From contig WELB01000225.1 of NCBI GenBank assembly GCA_009602725.1, positions 206,305 to 222,538 on the forward strand: a stretch of DNA of 16,234 bases, written 5' to 3'. Shown piece by piece: positions 1 through 10,177 of this stretch; the stretch's first letter is position 1; each line of letters opens with the position of its first letter. The notes below the pieces were generated by a model, which ran no database searches, had not been told where the DNA came from, and worked only from the letters and a program-made list of their open reading frames with translations. Source of the stretch: Spirogloea muscicola (lineage: Eukaryota; Streptophyta; Zygnematophyceae; Spirogloeales; Spirogloeaceae). The position numbers and the translations under genes are program-made.

Positions 1-133
1 GCCTAGCCAGCCCCGCTGCTGCCTGCTGCTGCCGCCGCCGCCACAGCTCTGCTGCTGCCGGCTGCTGCCAGCCCGTCGCCGCAGCTCATCGCTGCGGGCC
101 CTGCCGGCTCTCTGTAAGTCTATTGGTAGAGTT

Positions 134-151
134 CACCGCCCTAGGGCGGTG
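134..151. repeat. Perfect hairpin in repeat copy 1
   Basis: CACCGCC-CTAG-GGCGGTG is a perfect 18-bp palindrome. Its counterpart in copy 2 is at 536-553. Confidence 0.75.
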
Positions 152-535
152 CCTCAGGGTAAGACTTCCGCTGCGCTCTGTGCGCGTATGTGCGTTGGCG
201 TTCTCCTGTATGAGGGTTGTCTCCAAAACACCCTATGCAGGAATCCAAACCAGGACATTCTGACTCTAACTGTGTGATCAGAGCAGAGATGTCACATGGC
301 AGGTGGAACGCTGTAAGTAGTGGGCCGAGGCCAGACTCCAGTCGAACCAGTGACGCCCAGAGAGAGGCATAGCCCTGCTTGCCTGCTGCCGCAGCCGCCG
401 CCCCAGCCCAGCTGCTGTCGTCTGCTGCCCAGCCCGTCGCCGCAGCCCGTCGCTGCGGACATCGCCGGCTCTCCATAAGTGCCACGGTTGCGCCCCCTCT
501 GGGGTCAGCTACTAATCCCAGACTCTCTGTAGAGT

Positions 536-553
536 CGCCGCCTTCTGGCGGCG
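536..553. repeat. Hairpin in repeat copy 2, compensatory to copy 1
   Basis: CGCCGCC-TTCT-GGCGGCG keeps the stem of copy 1. The second stem pair is changed on both sides (A:T to G:C), so pairing is preserved while the loop has diverged. Confidence 0.7.
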
Positions 554-727
554 AATCAGGGTGAGACTTCCGCTGTGCTATGTGATGAACTTGAGTGCAC
601 CGTGTGCGTTGGCCTCCACTATGTTAGGGGCTAGTTCTTATACTCCCTAGGTTCGAACTCAATAAGCACGTACTAATCCCTAACTGCGTGTACAGGAATC
701 AGGACGTCACAGCGACAACCTCCGTGG

Positions 728-953
728 GCGACGTAAGCCTCTAGAGTATTTTGTCAAGTGGCTAGACTATGGGCCTGACCACAATGTGGGAACCTTCAGC
801 CGCCAATCTTGCCATTTGCCCGTCCGTCGCAGTTAATACCTTGCACAGGAGCATAATACCCCTATCGTAGTGCTGGACGCACCCGTCGGACGTAATCTCT
901 TTGGGTGCTTTCCTCTGCTGTCGTGTCCTTGCTCCCGAGGACGTGAACACCTA
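728..953 (+). pseudogene. 3' end of a Ty3/gypsy chromovirus polyprotein (chromodomain fragment)
   Basis: Codons from 732 read RKPLEYFVKWLDYGPDHN. One base-level frameshift at about 786 separates this from WEPSAANLAICPS. This is the Y-x-V-K-W-x-x-Y ... W-E-P signature of a chromodomain, which many chromoviruses carry at the integrase C-terminus and which targets integration by reading histone methylation (family knowledge). The terminal codons SRGREHL follow at about 930-950. The upstream integrase core is missing, as repeat sequence lies directly 5'. The frameshift and missing upstream domains make it a dead fragment. A second, differently decayed copy of the same C-terminus lies at 2309-2531. 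Confidence 0.72.
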
Positions 954-965
954 ATTGGGGAGGTA
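954..965 (+). other. Putative polypurine tract preceding an LTR
   Basis: A G-rich tract (TTGGGGAGGTA) lies between the end of the polyprotein fragment and TGTAGCG at 966. This is the position where retrotransposon plus-strand priming occurs. The equivalent in the second element is at 2532-2543. Confidence 0.55.
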
Positions 966-1110
966 TGTAGCGTTCCGCCCGTCTCTCCTATCATCGCGAA
1001 GATGTGGTATCTGTCGCGCGGTCCATTTCCGAGTATTCTCCTGTGCGCATTGTCTTCTACCGCCAATGTCGTGCCGCTTGTTGTGACCCTTGTCATGTGG
1101 CATCCTCGAG
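966..1110 (+). mobile_element. LTR fragment, plus orientation (left arm of an inverted pair)
   Basis: It starts TGTAGCGTTCCGCCCGTC directly after the purine tract, as LTRs do. It matches the reverse complement of 1188-1340 across most of its length. Shared landmarks in order are TGTAGCGT, CCGCCCGTCT, ATGTGGTA, CTGTCGCGC, GCGCATTGTCTT, GTGCCGCTT and ATCCTCGAG. I see no 3' LTR boundary. The 87-codon ORF across it is fortuitous. Confidence 0.62.
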
Positions 1111-1187
1111 GGTATTGTAGGGTGGACATGTAACGTCCACGGGCGGACTGCGAGGGGCCCGTAGGACATGAGACGTCCACGGGCGAA
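1111..1187. repeat. Loop between inverted LTR arms, with a 31-bp direct repeat
   Basis: The 77-bp spacer contains two copies of a GGACATG-(T/G)A-ACGTCCACGGGCG unit at about 1124-1154 and 1164-1193, spaced 40 bp apart. The first lies within GTGGAC-(7 nt)-GTCCAC (1122-1140), a small inverted repeat. Confidence 0.65.
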
Positions 1188-1340
1188 CTCGAGGATACCG
1201 CAAGACAGGGGTCAGGCTAAGCGGCACGTCACTGGCGGTTCAAGACAATGCGCGCGGGAGAAAAGACAGAAATGGCGCGACAGGTACCACATATGCGCAA
1301 TAACAGGAGGGTAATGCGCCCAGACGGGCGGGACGCTACA
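1188..1340 (-). mobile_element. LTR fragment, minus orientation (right arm of the inverted pair)
   Basis: Read on the minus strand from 1340 it begins TGTAGCGTCCCGCCCGTC and follows the plus arm at 966-1110 to a shared CTCGAG (1188-1193). The arms have diverged by many substitutions and some indels, so this is not a recent duplication. The bases just beyond 1340 on the minus strand retain AACACCTA, as upstream of the plus-strand LTR. A short piece of the element's internal 3' end may therefore be included. Confidence 0.62.
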
Positions 1341-1356
1341 AGCACCATGTAGGTGT

Positions 1357-2290
1357 TGTTGCATGCGACAGCCGACAGTGGGAATATGGGTGTTGAAAAT
1401 ACCAAGCAGGCAGTAGCTGTATGTTCTGATGGCCGGTTTGTTTGGCAGAATTAAGTACTTTGTACGGAATTGTGCTACGTGCCAGCGTAGTAAGGCTAGC
1501 TCTGCAAAGCTTGACGGCTTACTCGAGCCTTTGGAGGTTCCTCGGCAGTATTGGTCAGATGTGAGCGTTGACTGCACCACGCACCTCCCCAAGACGTGTA
1601 AGGCTTCGATGCGATCATTGTATTTGTGGACCATCTGAGTAAAACGGTGCATTCTGCTTCAACGACTACCTGCGTATCTGCAACGGAGTCCGTTAACGTT
1701 TTGTGGACCAAGTATGGAAACTGCGTGGAGTTCCCACGCAGGTTGTCTTTCACCGTGACGGCTCTGCAGGACACTTCTAGAGAAGAAGTCTGCGGGCTTA
1801 TTGGTACCAAGCAATCCATGTCCACTGCTTTCCACCGCCAAAATGACGGTCAAACTGAGCGGATAAATCGGGTCTTGGAGGACATGCTCCGGCATTTTTT
1901 GAACCCGAGTAGGAGTCGCTGGGATGAGCACCTCGCTCCGGCAGACTATGTCGTGTACAACACCTGCCATGAGTCCACCAAGAATACAACCTTCTCCAGC
2001 CATTATGATCGGCATTCTTGGCCAATGCCCAGCAGCGGCAGAAGGCGAATGCTGACCAACGTCGACGTGACGTGTCTTTCGACGTGCTGGGTGCTCAAGT
2101 GCTACTGAGGCACCTTCCCTTGCGGAGTGGGTACACGCAGATTGTTACCCAAATGGGTTGGACCAATCCATGTGTTAGGCCTTCTTGGTAAGGTGGCATA
2201 TAAGCTCGGTACACCGGTACGGTGGCAGACCCTCCAGTCTACCACGTGTCCTGGCTTCGGCCCTTTATCTGTATGGCCGTAGCCAACCAC
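1357..2290 (+). pseudogene. Ty3/gypsy chromovirus integrase, frameshifted remnant
   Basis: Integrase inserts element cDNA into the host genome. The N-terminal HHCC zinc-finger region starts about 1358 (LHATADSG), passes a frame break near 1425, and continues to CATCQRSK (about 1476-1500). The core follows: VSVDCTTHLP at 1560, a frameshift near 1600, then VDHLSKTVHSA. The most conserved part, STAFHRQNDGQTERINRVLE, is at about 1820-1880, including the family Q-T-E-R-x-N block. A GPY/F-type module (KWVGPIHVLGLLGKVAYKLG, then VYHVSWLRPF) lies at 2150-2275 with a further frameshift near 2230. I see no reverse transcriptase or protease on its 5' side; the remnant abuts the inverted LTR arm. At least four frame breaks and a TGA/TAG-closed core mark it as non-functional. 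Confidence 0.88.
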
Positions 2291-2308
2291 CCCCCCTTCC
2301 CCTCTTGG

Positions 2309-2531
2309 TTGAGGATCGGTTGGAGTATGAGGTGGAGGACATCTTTTCATACCGGAACAGATTTCGTGTGCGTGAGGTCCCGTGAGTACCACAATACGTG
2401 GGAGCCTGCGGTCTTTCCTGCAAATTGCCCGTGCGCTCTCCACCCGTACCTTGATAAGGGGTCTCTTCCCACTTAGCTTGGTCCTAGTGCACCACTGTGT
2501 TGTCCTCTCTTCCAGAGGACGTGAACACCTA
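2309..2531 (+). pseudogene. Second chromovirus C-terminus with internally deleted chromodomain
   Basis: VEDRLEYEVEDIFSYRNR (from 2309) is the usual entry to a chromodomain. After a stop and frame change, HNTWEPAVFPANCP follows (to about 2432). The central Y-L-V-K-W strand seen in the copy at 732-785 is absent, so the fold would be broken. SSRGREHLGG at about 2505-2535 is the C-terminal tail, and its DNA from 2515 to 2531 is identical to 937-953. It belongs to the same element as the integrase remnant at 1357-2290. Confidence 0.72.
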
Positions 2532-2700
2532 GGTGGGTACGTATGTAATATTTTCAGGTTTGTGAGCGCTAAACAGTATTGTTATTACTTACAGGTCATT
2601 TGGCCTTCAGCCCCGTGCCAGACGGTACGAAAAACCGCCCTGGCACTCGTGCTGTCGTCGTTCTGTCCAGGTTTGTCCGGGTGGCCTCGCATGCTCCCGT
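2532..2700 (+). mobile_element. Purine tract and start of a different LTR
   Basis: A G-rich tract (GGTGGGTACGTA) ends at 2543 and TGTAATATTTTCAG starts at 2544. The layout is the same as at 954-966, but the LTR sequence is unrelated to the 966/1340 pair. I cannot place the 3' boundary of this LTR; 2700 is arbitrary. Confidence 0.45.
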
Positions 2701-3260
2701 TGTGCTCGATCCAGCCATGCTCGGCGTCATGCGTGAGCCCGGACGCCCCCGGCGGCATGTTTGGCAGCCGCCATGCTCGGCCATGCCCGGCCTCGGCCTT
2801 GCCCAGCCTCGGCCATGCCTGGTGGCATGCTCTGCCGCGGCCATGCTCGGCGCCATGGCGCCTGCTGGAGACACCTCATGATTTCCTCGTCAGGCACGCT
2901 CCTCGCGGGCGAGCCATGGGCAACCCCCAAACACCTGGAGGGAGAGTGGCAGGAAGAAGCATCATTGCACGTAGCAGAGAGAGACCGGAGGCCGGGATAT
3001 CAGTGAAGCTCTGGGAGAGGCGCAGTCGTGCGGCTGCCTGCTGCCTCGCGCGGCTCGTTGCCGGCTCGCTTGGAGACCTTGGCGGCGTCCCGCTGGAGGC
3101 AAGTCTGCAGCGCGTGCCCGGGAGGTGAGCTGCTGCCTAGCGGCAGCACTACAGCGCAAGTCCTCGTGGCACGGGTGGTTCTCCCTGAAACCCCAGGCAC
3201 TCGATCATAATAAGGACGCATTCGGCTCTAACCTGCCTGTTAGGGACCAAACGCTACAAT
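2700..3260. other. GC-rich block with degenerate CCATGCYYGG repeats, no gene
   Basis: CCATGCTCGG occurs exactly at 2715-2724, 2771-2780 and 2841-2850. CCATGCCCGG (2781-2790) and CCATGCCTGG (2813-2822) are variants. The ORFs crossing here on both strands are rich in P, R, A and S and change frame with the repeats, so I read them as compositional. The CTGCCTGCTGCC style around 3036-3130 resembles the repeats at 1-480. This may be the GC-rich downstream part of an LTR. Confidence 0.45.
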
Positions 3261-5864
3261 ATTGCTAATTCCCATCTGTTCTCTATGGACGTTGGGGATT
3301 CAAATACAGCAAGGTTCTTCAGGTGAATCATCTCAAATATCGGCACACGTAATTATTGAAAGGGAAAACTGCGTGAGTGGACTTGTGGGCAGTGTGGTCT
3401 GCAGACCACGCGCAGTCCGCAGTCGACCACCTGCCAAGCATGACAACCGTCTGGAAGAGTGCCGTAGGCCATCTGCAGAAGCTGGAACGTGTATGTCGAG
3501 GTCGGAATGGTGTACCTTCTTCCACTTGCCCCTGACAGCTTCACAAGCACACTAGCAGGGAGAGCAGGTCAGTGGAGCAGATATAACCTGCATCAGCGGA
3601 TTCAAATGTGGCAACGAGAAGGATGATGTTGCTATGCAAGTTGAGAACCCTAGCACTCACTGTACGCAGGCAGGGGTCGGAATGTCCTGATTGTGTGCGA
3701 CATGATCATCAGGAGCCACCCTCCCTTTGTGTCAAAAACGCCAACTCACCCACGATGCAGCAGAAGCCTTGCTGCCGACGACCGGCGACTCCACGTCCTG
3801 GGCAGAAAAGAAGCCAGCAGCTGTCACTGAGGTAGTGTATCGGGCTTCGTATAAAGAACCAGCAGCAGGCTGCAGCGAAGAGGCCACGGCGATGGACTGG
3901 TCAGCAGCGGCAGTCAGTAAAGCGAGCCTCTCTCTTCCTGCACATCGCGTACTAATGTAATCAGTCCAGGTCTGGCACTAGTACCTAAAAGCGTGTTACG
4001 TGCAAACACCCCCTCCAAGGTGCCACTCAGGCCGTCCATCACTCGATATATACTATTGCTTTTGGGATGTGTGGAAGCCTTGCCTCAAGGCCTCCCTTGA
4101 AAGGCCGGGCCTGACAAGGCAATTACGAGGCCAGATTCTGTAAAACTGCCCAAAGCAGCACGCCGGCATATCCAAGTGCTTACAGGCGCGTCACACCACG
4201 TTGCATGCGCGTCACACTGTCGCCTGCCTGTCACACGGTCACACGCGTCTCTCCGGATCACACTCACTCTTGTGTCACATTGTTTCGTGACACCAACGTC
4301 AGGTCATAATGCTTGACAGGTCAGCAAGCCGACTAAGTGACGACGCAGGAGCATACGGACATGATTCTTCCAACTAAATCTAGCTGAAAGCTGATTACAA
4401 AGGTTACACAGGAACACAAAGGTCGAGCGCCCCACGAAGGTGGACTGCTGCTCTCATTGGCCATACAAGGGGGAAGATGAGAAAAAGCGGCGCGAGATCT
4501 TAACCCACCTTTAGCTGGAGCAGTGATGAGGCAATAGTGAAGGGAAGCTGGAGCCATTTACCAGGATCACATCGAGCTTTGGGGGGGACACAGCTCAGTA
4601 TAGCGAAAATTGGTAGCTGTCCGGCAGACACTCTGGCCTATACATAGTACTGTACTGCAGGCCGTGAAAAAGACAATGATAGAGGTGAGCCCAAGCCATG
4701 CAGTCCGCTCTATATCACTACCTTATTATGTAAATCTCATCATGGCAGGACTGCGCTCGGTGCTCGAGCCTCGGGGCAGGGAGTAGCAGCTCTTATGCAA
4801 ATGTTGGCCACGACGCAACATCTGAAACAAGACTGAGCGCCCGCAGCTGCTCGATGTCCTTGTGAGGCTGACAATGTGTGTCCACTTTTCCCACTTATTT
4901 TAAAGCCTTGGATCTCGATCATACCCGTTGGCGGTGCGGACTTGCACAGGCTCACTCTCATCTCGTGGCCGGGGGCTGTGATGAATGAGCTAGCTAAGCC
5001 CAAGGGCGAGTCTCCTGCGTGTCGCAAGGCAGATGTCGGGCCCGAGGCACTCAATGGCCAAAGGGAAACAGCCGGTTAAGAATGAAAAAGGGGTAGAGTG
5101 TGGAGACTGGCCTTCTCCTTCAAAGCGCGCTACACGACCCGCCTTTCAAACCCCGTCAAGGTCCGGTGAAAGCCTGCCTCCGGTCTCATGCATAAGAAAC
5201 GTCCCACCACTCTCCACAAAGTCTTAAAAGTTTATCCACCCGTGGCCGCCGCCTCCATTCGCTGGAGCCGCCGACATTTTGAGGGTGTTTCCTAAGACTA
5301 ATCAACTGAGCGATTGGGGAGATTTTTCGAGACAAACATCCCAGGCTCCCACCAACGGCCTACCGATGATGGATAACCAACAATGGTGTACTGCTGATTA
5401 ATAGATTGATTTCGGGTGGTGCCTGTGTCGTCGGTGCTTGCAGAAGATCACGCTCTGCCTTCGTCGCTGTCGCAAGTCATTGTTACGGGTTGCACCTTTG
5501 TCGATAGTCAGGGTCGTCCGGCCGACCAGCTAGGTGGCTAGCCTCCCCAGTACCCTCCTTCTCGTTCTCCCATGCATCATCGTTCCGGCCATGTGATTAC
5601 ATTGCAGGGGGACTGCAACATTGGTCGTTGACATGATGCAATGTGTCATGGTATCGAGTGCATCGACCGTGAATTCGGGCCTTGTTCAATGTATTGTTGA
5701 TTGACTAAGCACAGGCTTCATAAGCATGTTCTGACTAACTCATATTTGGATGATCCCTCAAGGCTCGGGTATCACAACTGGATACTCTACACACGGCTTG
5801 AGTATCTGAAATTTGGAGATGTTAAGTTGCCAGCAGTTGCTACTTGTTTGTCCGCACCTACCTG
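3260..5864. other. Long stretch without a supportable gene
   Basis: Reading frames here are short (at most about 104 codons), and none shows a recognisable domain or chains into others through good splice sites. A cysteine-containing frame at 3608-3835 was considered as a Gag zinc knuckle but lacks the CCHC spacing. The only local structure I see is the GTCACAC cluster at 4190-4280. The rest has mixed composition and could be decayed repeat or intergenic DNA. Confidence 0.5.
4190..4280. repeat. Cluster of GTCACAC motifs
   Basis: Exact GTCACAC lies at 4190-4196, 4211-4217, 4230-4236 and 4238-4244, with GTCACAT at 4274-4280. The spacing is irregular (8-21 bp), so this is a motif cluster or decayed simple repeat rather than a minisatellite. 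Confidence 0.5.
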
Positions 5865-6173
5865 CTAATTTATACGGAAGTTGACAAGCAATGCAACAGC
5901 GTCGTCAAGACATCTGGGACTTGCAGTGGTCTGCTTGCTCCAGTGTCGATCGCTACCTCCAAGGAGCAAGGGACTCTCACAGCCATCCCTGTACAGCTGC
6001 ATGACTAACAAATCGGTAAGTTGTGCAAAGCAGCTTGGGTCATTGTTAGCCTTGACATAGACATAGCAAGGTCGTAAGAGAGATAGGCCTATGGTGGCAA
6101 GGTAGTACACAAGGACATGCTGTTCGTCACTGCAAATTGATATAATGTCGTAGTAAGCAATTTCAGGGGGCAC
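5865..6173 (-). CDS. Orphan ORF, 102 codons, unrecognised
   Basis: It is a single open frame from ATG at 6173 to TAG, located downstream of MSI1 and on the same strand. The product has a hydrophobic stretch (VYYLATIGLSLL, residues about 23-34) and five cysteines, and I recognise no domain. Codon choice is mixed, without the strong G/C third-position bias of the first exons of the MSI1 and DLDG1-like genes. It is not part of the MSI1 coding sequence, which ends cleanly at 6605. It could be a small gene, an exon of a decayed gene or chance; chance is the leading explanation at this length. Confidence 0.2.
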   Translation of the reverse strand: MPPEIAYYDIISICSDEQHVLVYYLATIGLSLLRPCYVYVKANNDPSCFAQLTDLLVMQLYRDGCESPLLLGGSDRHWSKQTTASPRCLDDAVALLVNFRIN

Positions 6174-6403
6174 TACTCGAATCCACTATATGAAGACAGG
6201 GTTGACGGGCAGCAGGTAGCAGCCAGTGTTGTTTTATGGTCACTGGACCCAAAATGGCATTCAGGTATAAGACAATAACATCTAAGAGAATACATCATCA
6301 GTAACAGACATATTGGACCCTAGGTTTGAAGATAGCGCCAGAAACAAATATCAGATGTGCATCAAGCAGTGAGAGAACTATTCAGGTTGTTCCCTACTGG
6401 ATC

Positions 6404-6408
6404 TTACA
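6404..6408 (-). terminator. Candidate poly(A) signal TGTAA for MSI1
   Basis: TGTAA on the minus strand lies about 200 bases after the MSI1 stop codon. TGTAA is the usual poly(A) signal of volvocine and related green algae. A five-base motif is weak evidence by itself. Between 6409 and 6604 I see only the 3' UTR. Confidence 0.35.
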
Positions 6409-6604
6409 ATAACATGAAGGCAAGCAAGCAGCTTTCACTAAGTTTGACTTATGCATCACGATGGTCTTATATGCACAACCTCCTCCTATATACACAGCCA
6501 AGACATCCACACAACAACTTGCAACAAAAGCAATTCAGAGTGACTCGATCGACGATCGCTTCCAGGGCCGAGAAGCCGAAGCCTTTATCATCGTAATTTG
6601 CATT

Positions 6605-9612
<3,008 letters not shown>

Positions 9613-9822
9613 TCAGGGCGACGCCTTGGGGCACGGGCAGGCGGAGGGGCAGGGGGCGCGCTGGGTTGGCGGGGCCCGAGGGCGGCGTGAGGCGCCAGGC
9701 CTGGCGCTGCTGAGTTCTGGGAGGGGCGGCAGCTGCTGGGCTTCGTTTCGTGCTTTTGGCGCCTTCCGGCGCTTTCAGACCTCGTGAATTCCTTCGGGCT
9801 ACTTCTCTTTTGCGCGGGAAAC

Positions 9823-9855
9823 TTTCTGCTACCTTTCTGCTACCTTTCTGCTACC
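9823..9855 (+). repeat. Three perfect 11-bp repeats (TTTCTGCTACC)
   Basis: TTTCTGCTACC is repeated head-to-tail at 9823-9833, 9834-9844 and 9845-9855. A fourth copy at 9986-9996 opens the second unit of the larger duplication. Confidence 0.9.
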
Positions 9856-10075
9856 TGCCTTCATTCAATGCGCACCGCGCGCCTTCCCCCTTTCTAGTTT
9901 ACAGCCGATTCTTTGATATCAGCAGCCGCATTCTTCTTCTTTTCCTACCGCAGAGCTCCACTTCTCTCCAGCCTCCAGCCATGTCTTTCTGCTACCTGCC
10001 TTCATCTCATGCGCACCGCGCGCTTTTCCCCCCTTTCTACCGTAGAGCTCCACTTCTCTCCAGCCTCCAGCCATG
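9845..10075 (+). repeat. Tandem duplication in the divergent promoter/5' leader
   Basis: Unit 1 (9845-9983) and unit 2 (9986-10075) both run TTTCTGCTACCTGCCTTCAT, then ATGCGCACCGCGCGC, a CCCCTTTCTA tract, AGAGCTCCACTTCTCTCC, and end CAGCCTCCAGCCATG. Unit 1 carries about 49 extra bases in the middle. Similarity is high, so the duplication is fairly recent or conserved. Each unit ends in an ATG, so it duplicates an upstream start codon. Confidence 0.88.
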
Positions 10076-10177
10076 GCAGTGGTGTCAGCTCCGTCCCGCC
10101 CGCGTCGCCAGCACCCCGCCCACCGCCGCATGGCGCCGCCGCGGGCCGCGCGCCGCCGCGGCCATGCCCCTCTCTGA
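10073..10177 (+). CDS. Upstream ORF (34 codons), stop overlapping the proposed main start
   Basis: ATG in a strong context (CAGCCATGGCAG) opens a 34-codon, Arg/Pro/Ala-rich frame. It ends at TGA 10175-10177, whose last base is the A of the proposed DLDG1-like ATG (TGATG). It could repress or couple translation, or it could be the true start of a transit peptide if splicing differs from my model. Nothing in the peptide is recognisable. Confidence 0.35.
   Translation: MAVVSAPSRPRRQHPAHRRMAPPRAARRRGHAPL

Larger units (their letters stand above)
1..630. repeat. Two diverged tandem copies of a GC-rich repeat (about 1-205 and 367-622)
   Basis: The sequence starting at base 1 (GCCTAGCC, then runs of CTGCTGCC/GCCGCC) recurs from about 367. 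Both copies carry AGCCCGTCGCCGCAGC, a following TCGCTGCGG block and GGCTCTC before an ATAAGT/GTAAGT. Each then has an 18-bp hairpin (134-151 and 536-553), a shared AGACTTCCGCTG block, and GTGCGTTGGC further on. Copy 2 has roughly 40 extra bases before the hairpin. There is no convincing long reading frame; the ORFs here follow GC-rich composition. Because chromovirus remnants lie just downstream, I infer that this is LTR/UTR sequence of a retroelement, but no LTR boundary is visible. The 160 bases between the copies show nothing else. Confidence 0.6.

Noticed and set aside
640-665. tRNA-like B box (GGTTCGAACTC)
   Set aside because: There is no matching A box upstream and no cloverleaf can be drawn.
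2382-3128. 248-codon plus-strand ORF, the longest or nearly the longest open frame in the window outside known genes
   Set aside because: It starts inside the retroelement remnant, uses the element's terminal codons and then runs through CCATGCYYGG repeats. Composition is R/P/A/S-rich, with no domain, and frames on both strands are open, as expected of GC-rich DNA.
3608-3960. Possible Gag zinc-knuckle or protease region of a retroelement
   Set aside because: Cysteines and histidines are present (CPDCVRHDHQEPPSLC) but not in C-x2-C-x4-H-x4-C spacing, and no protease active-site motif follows.
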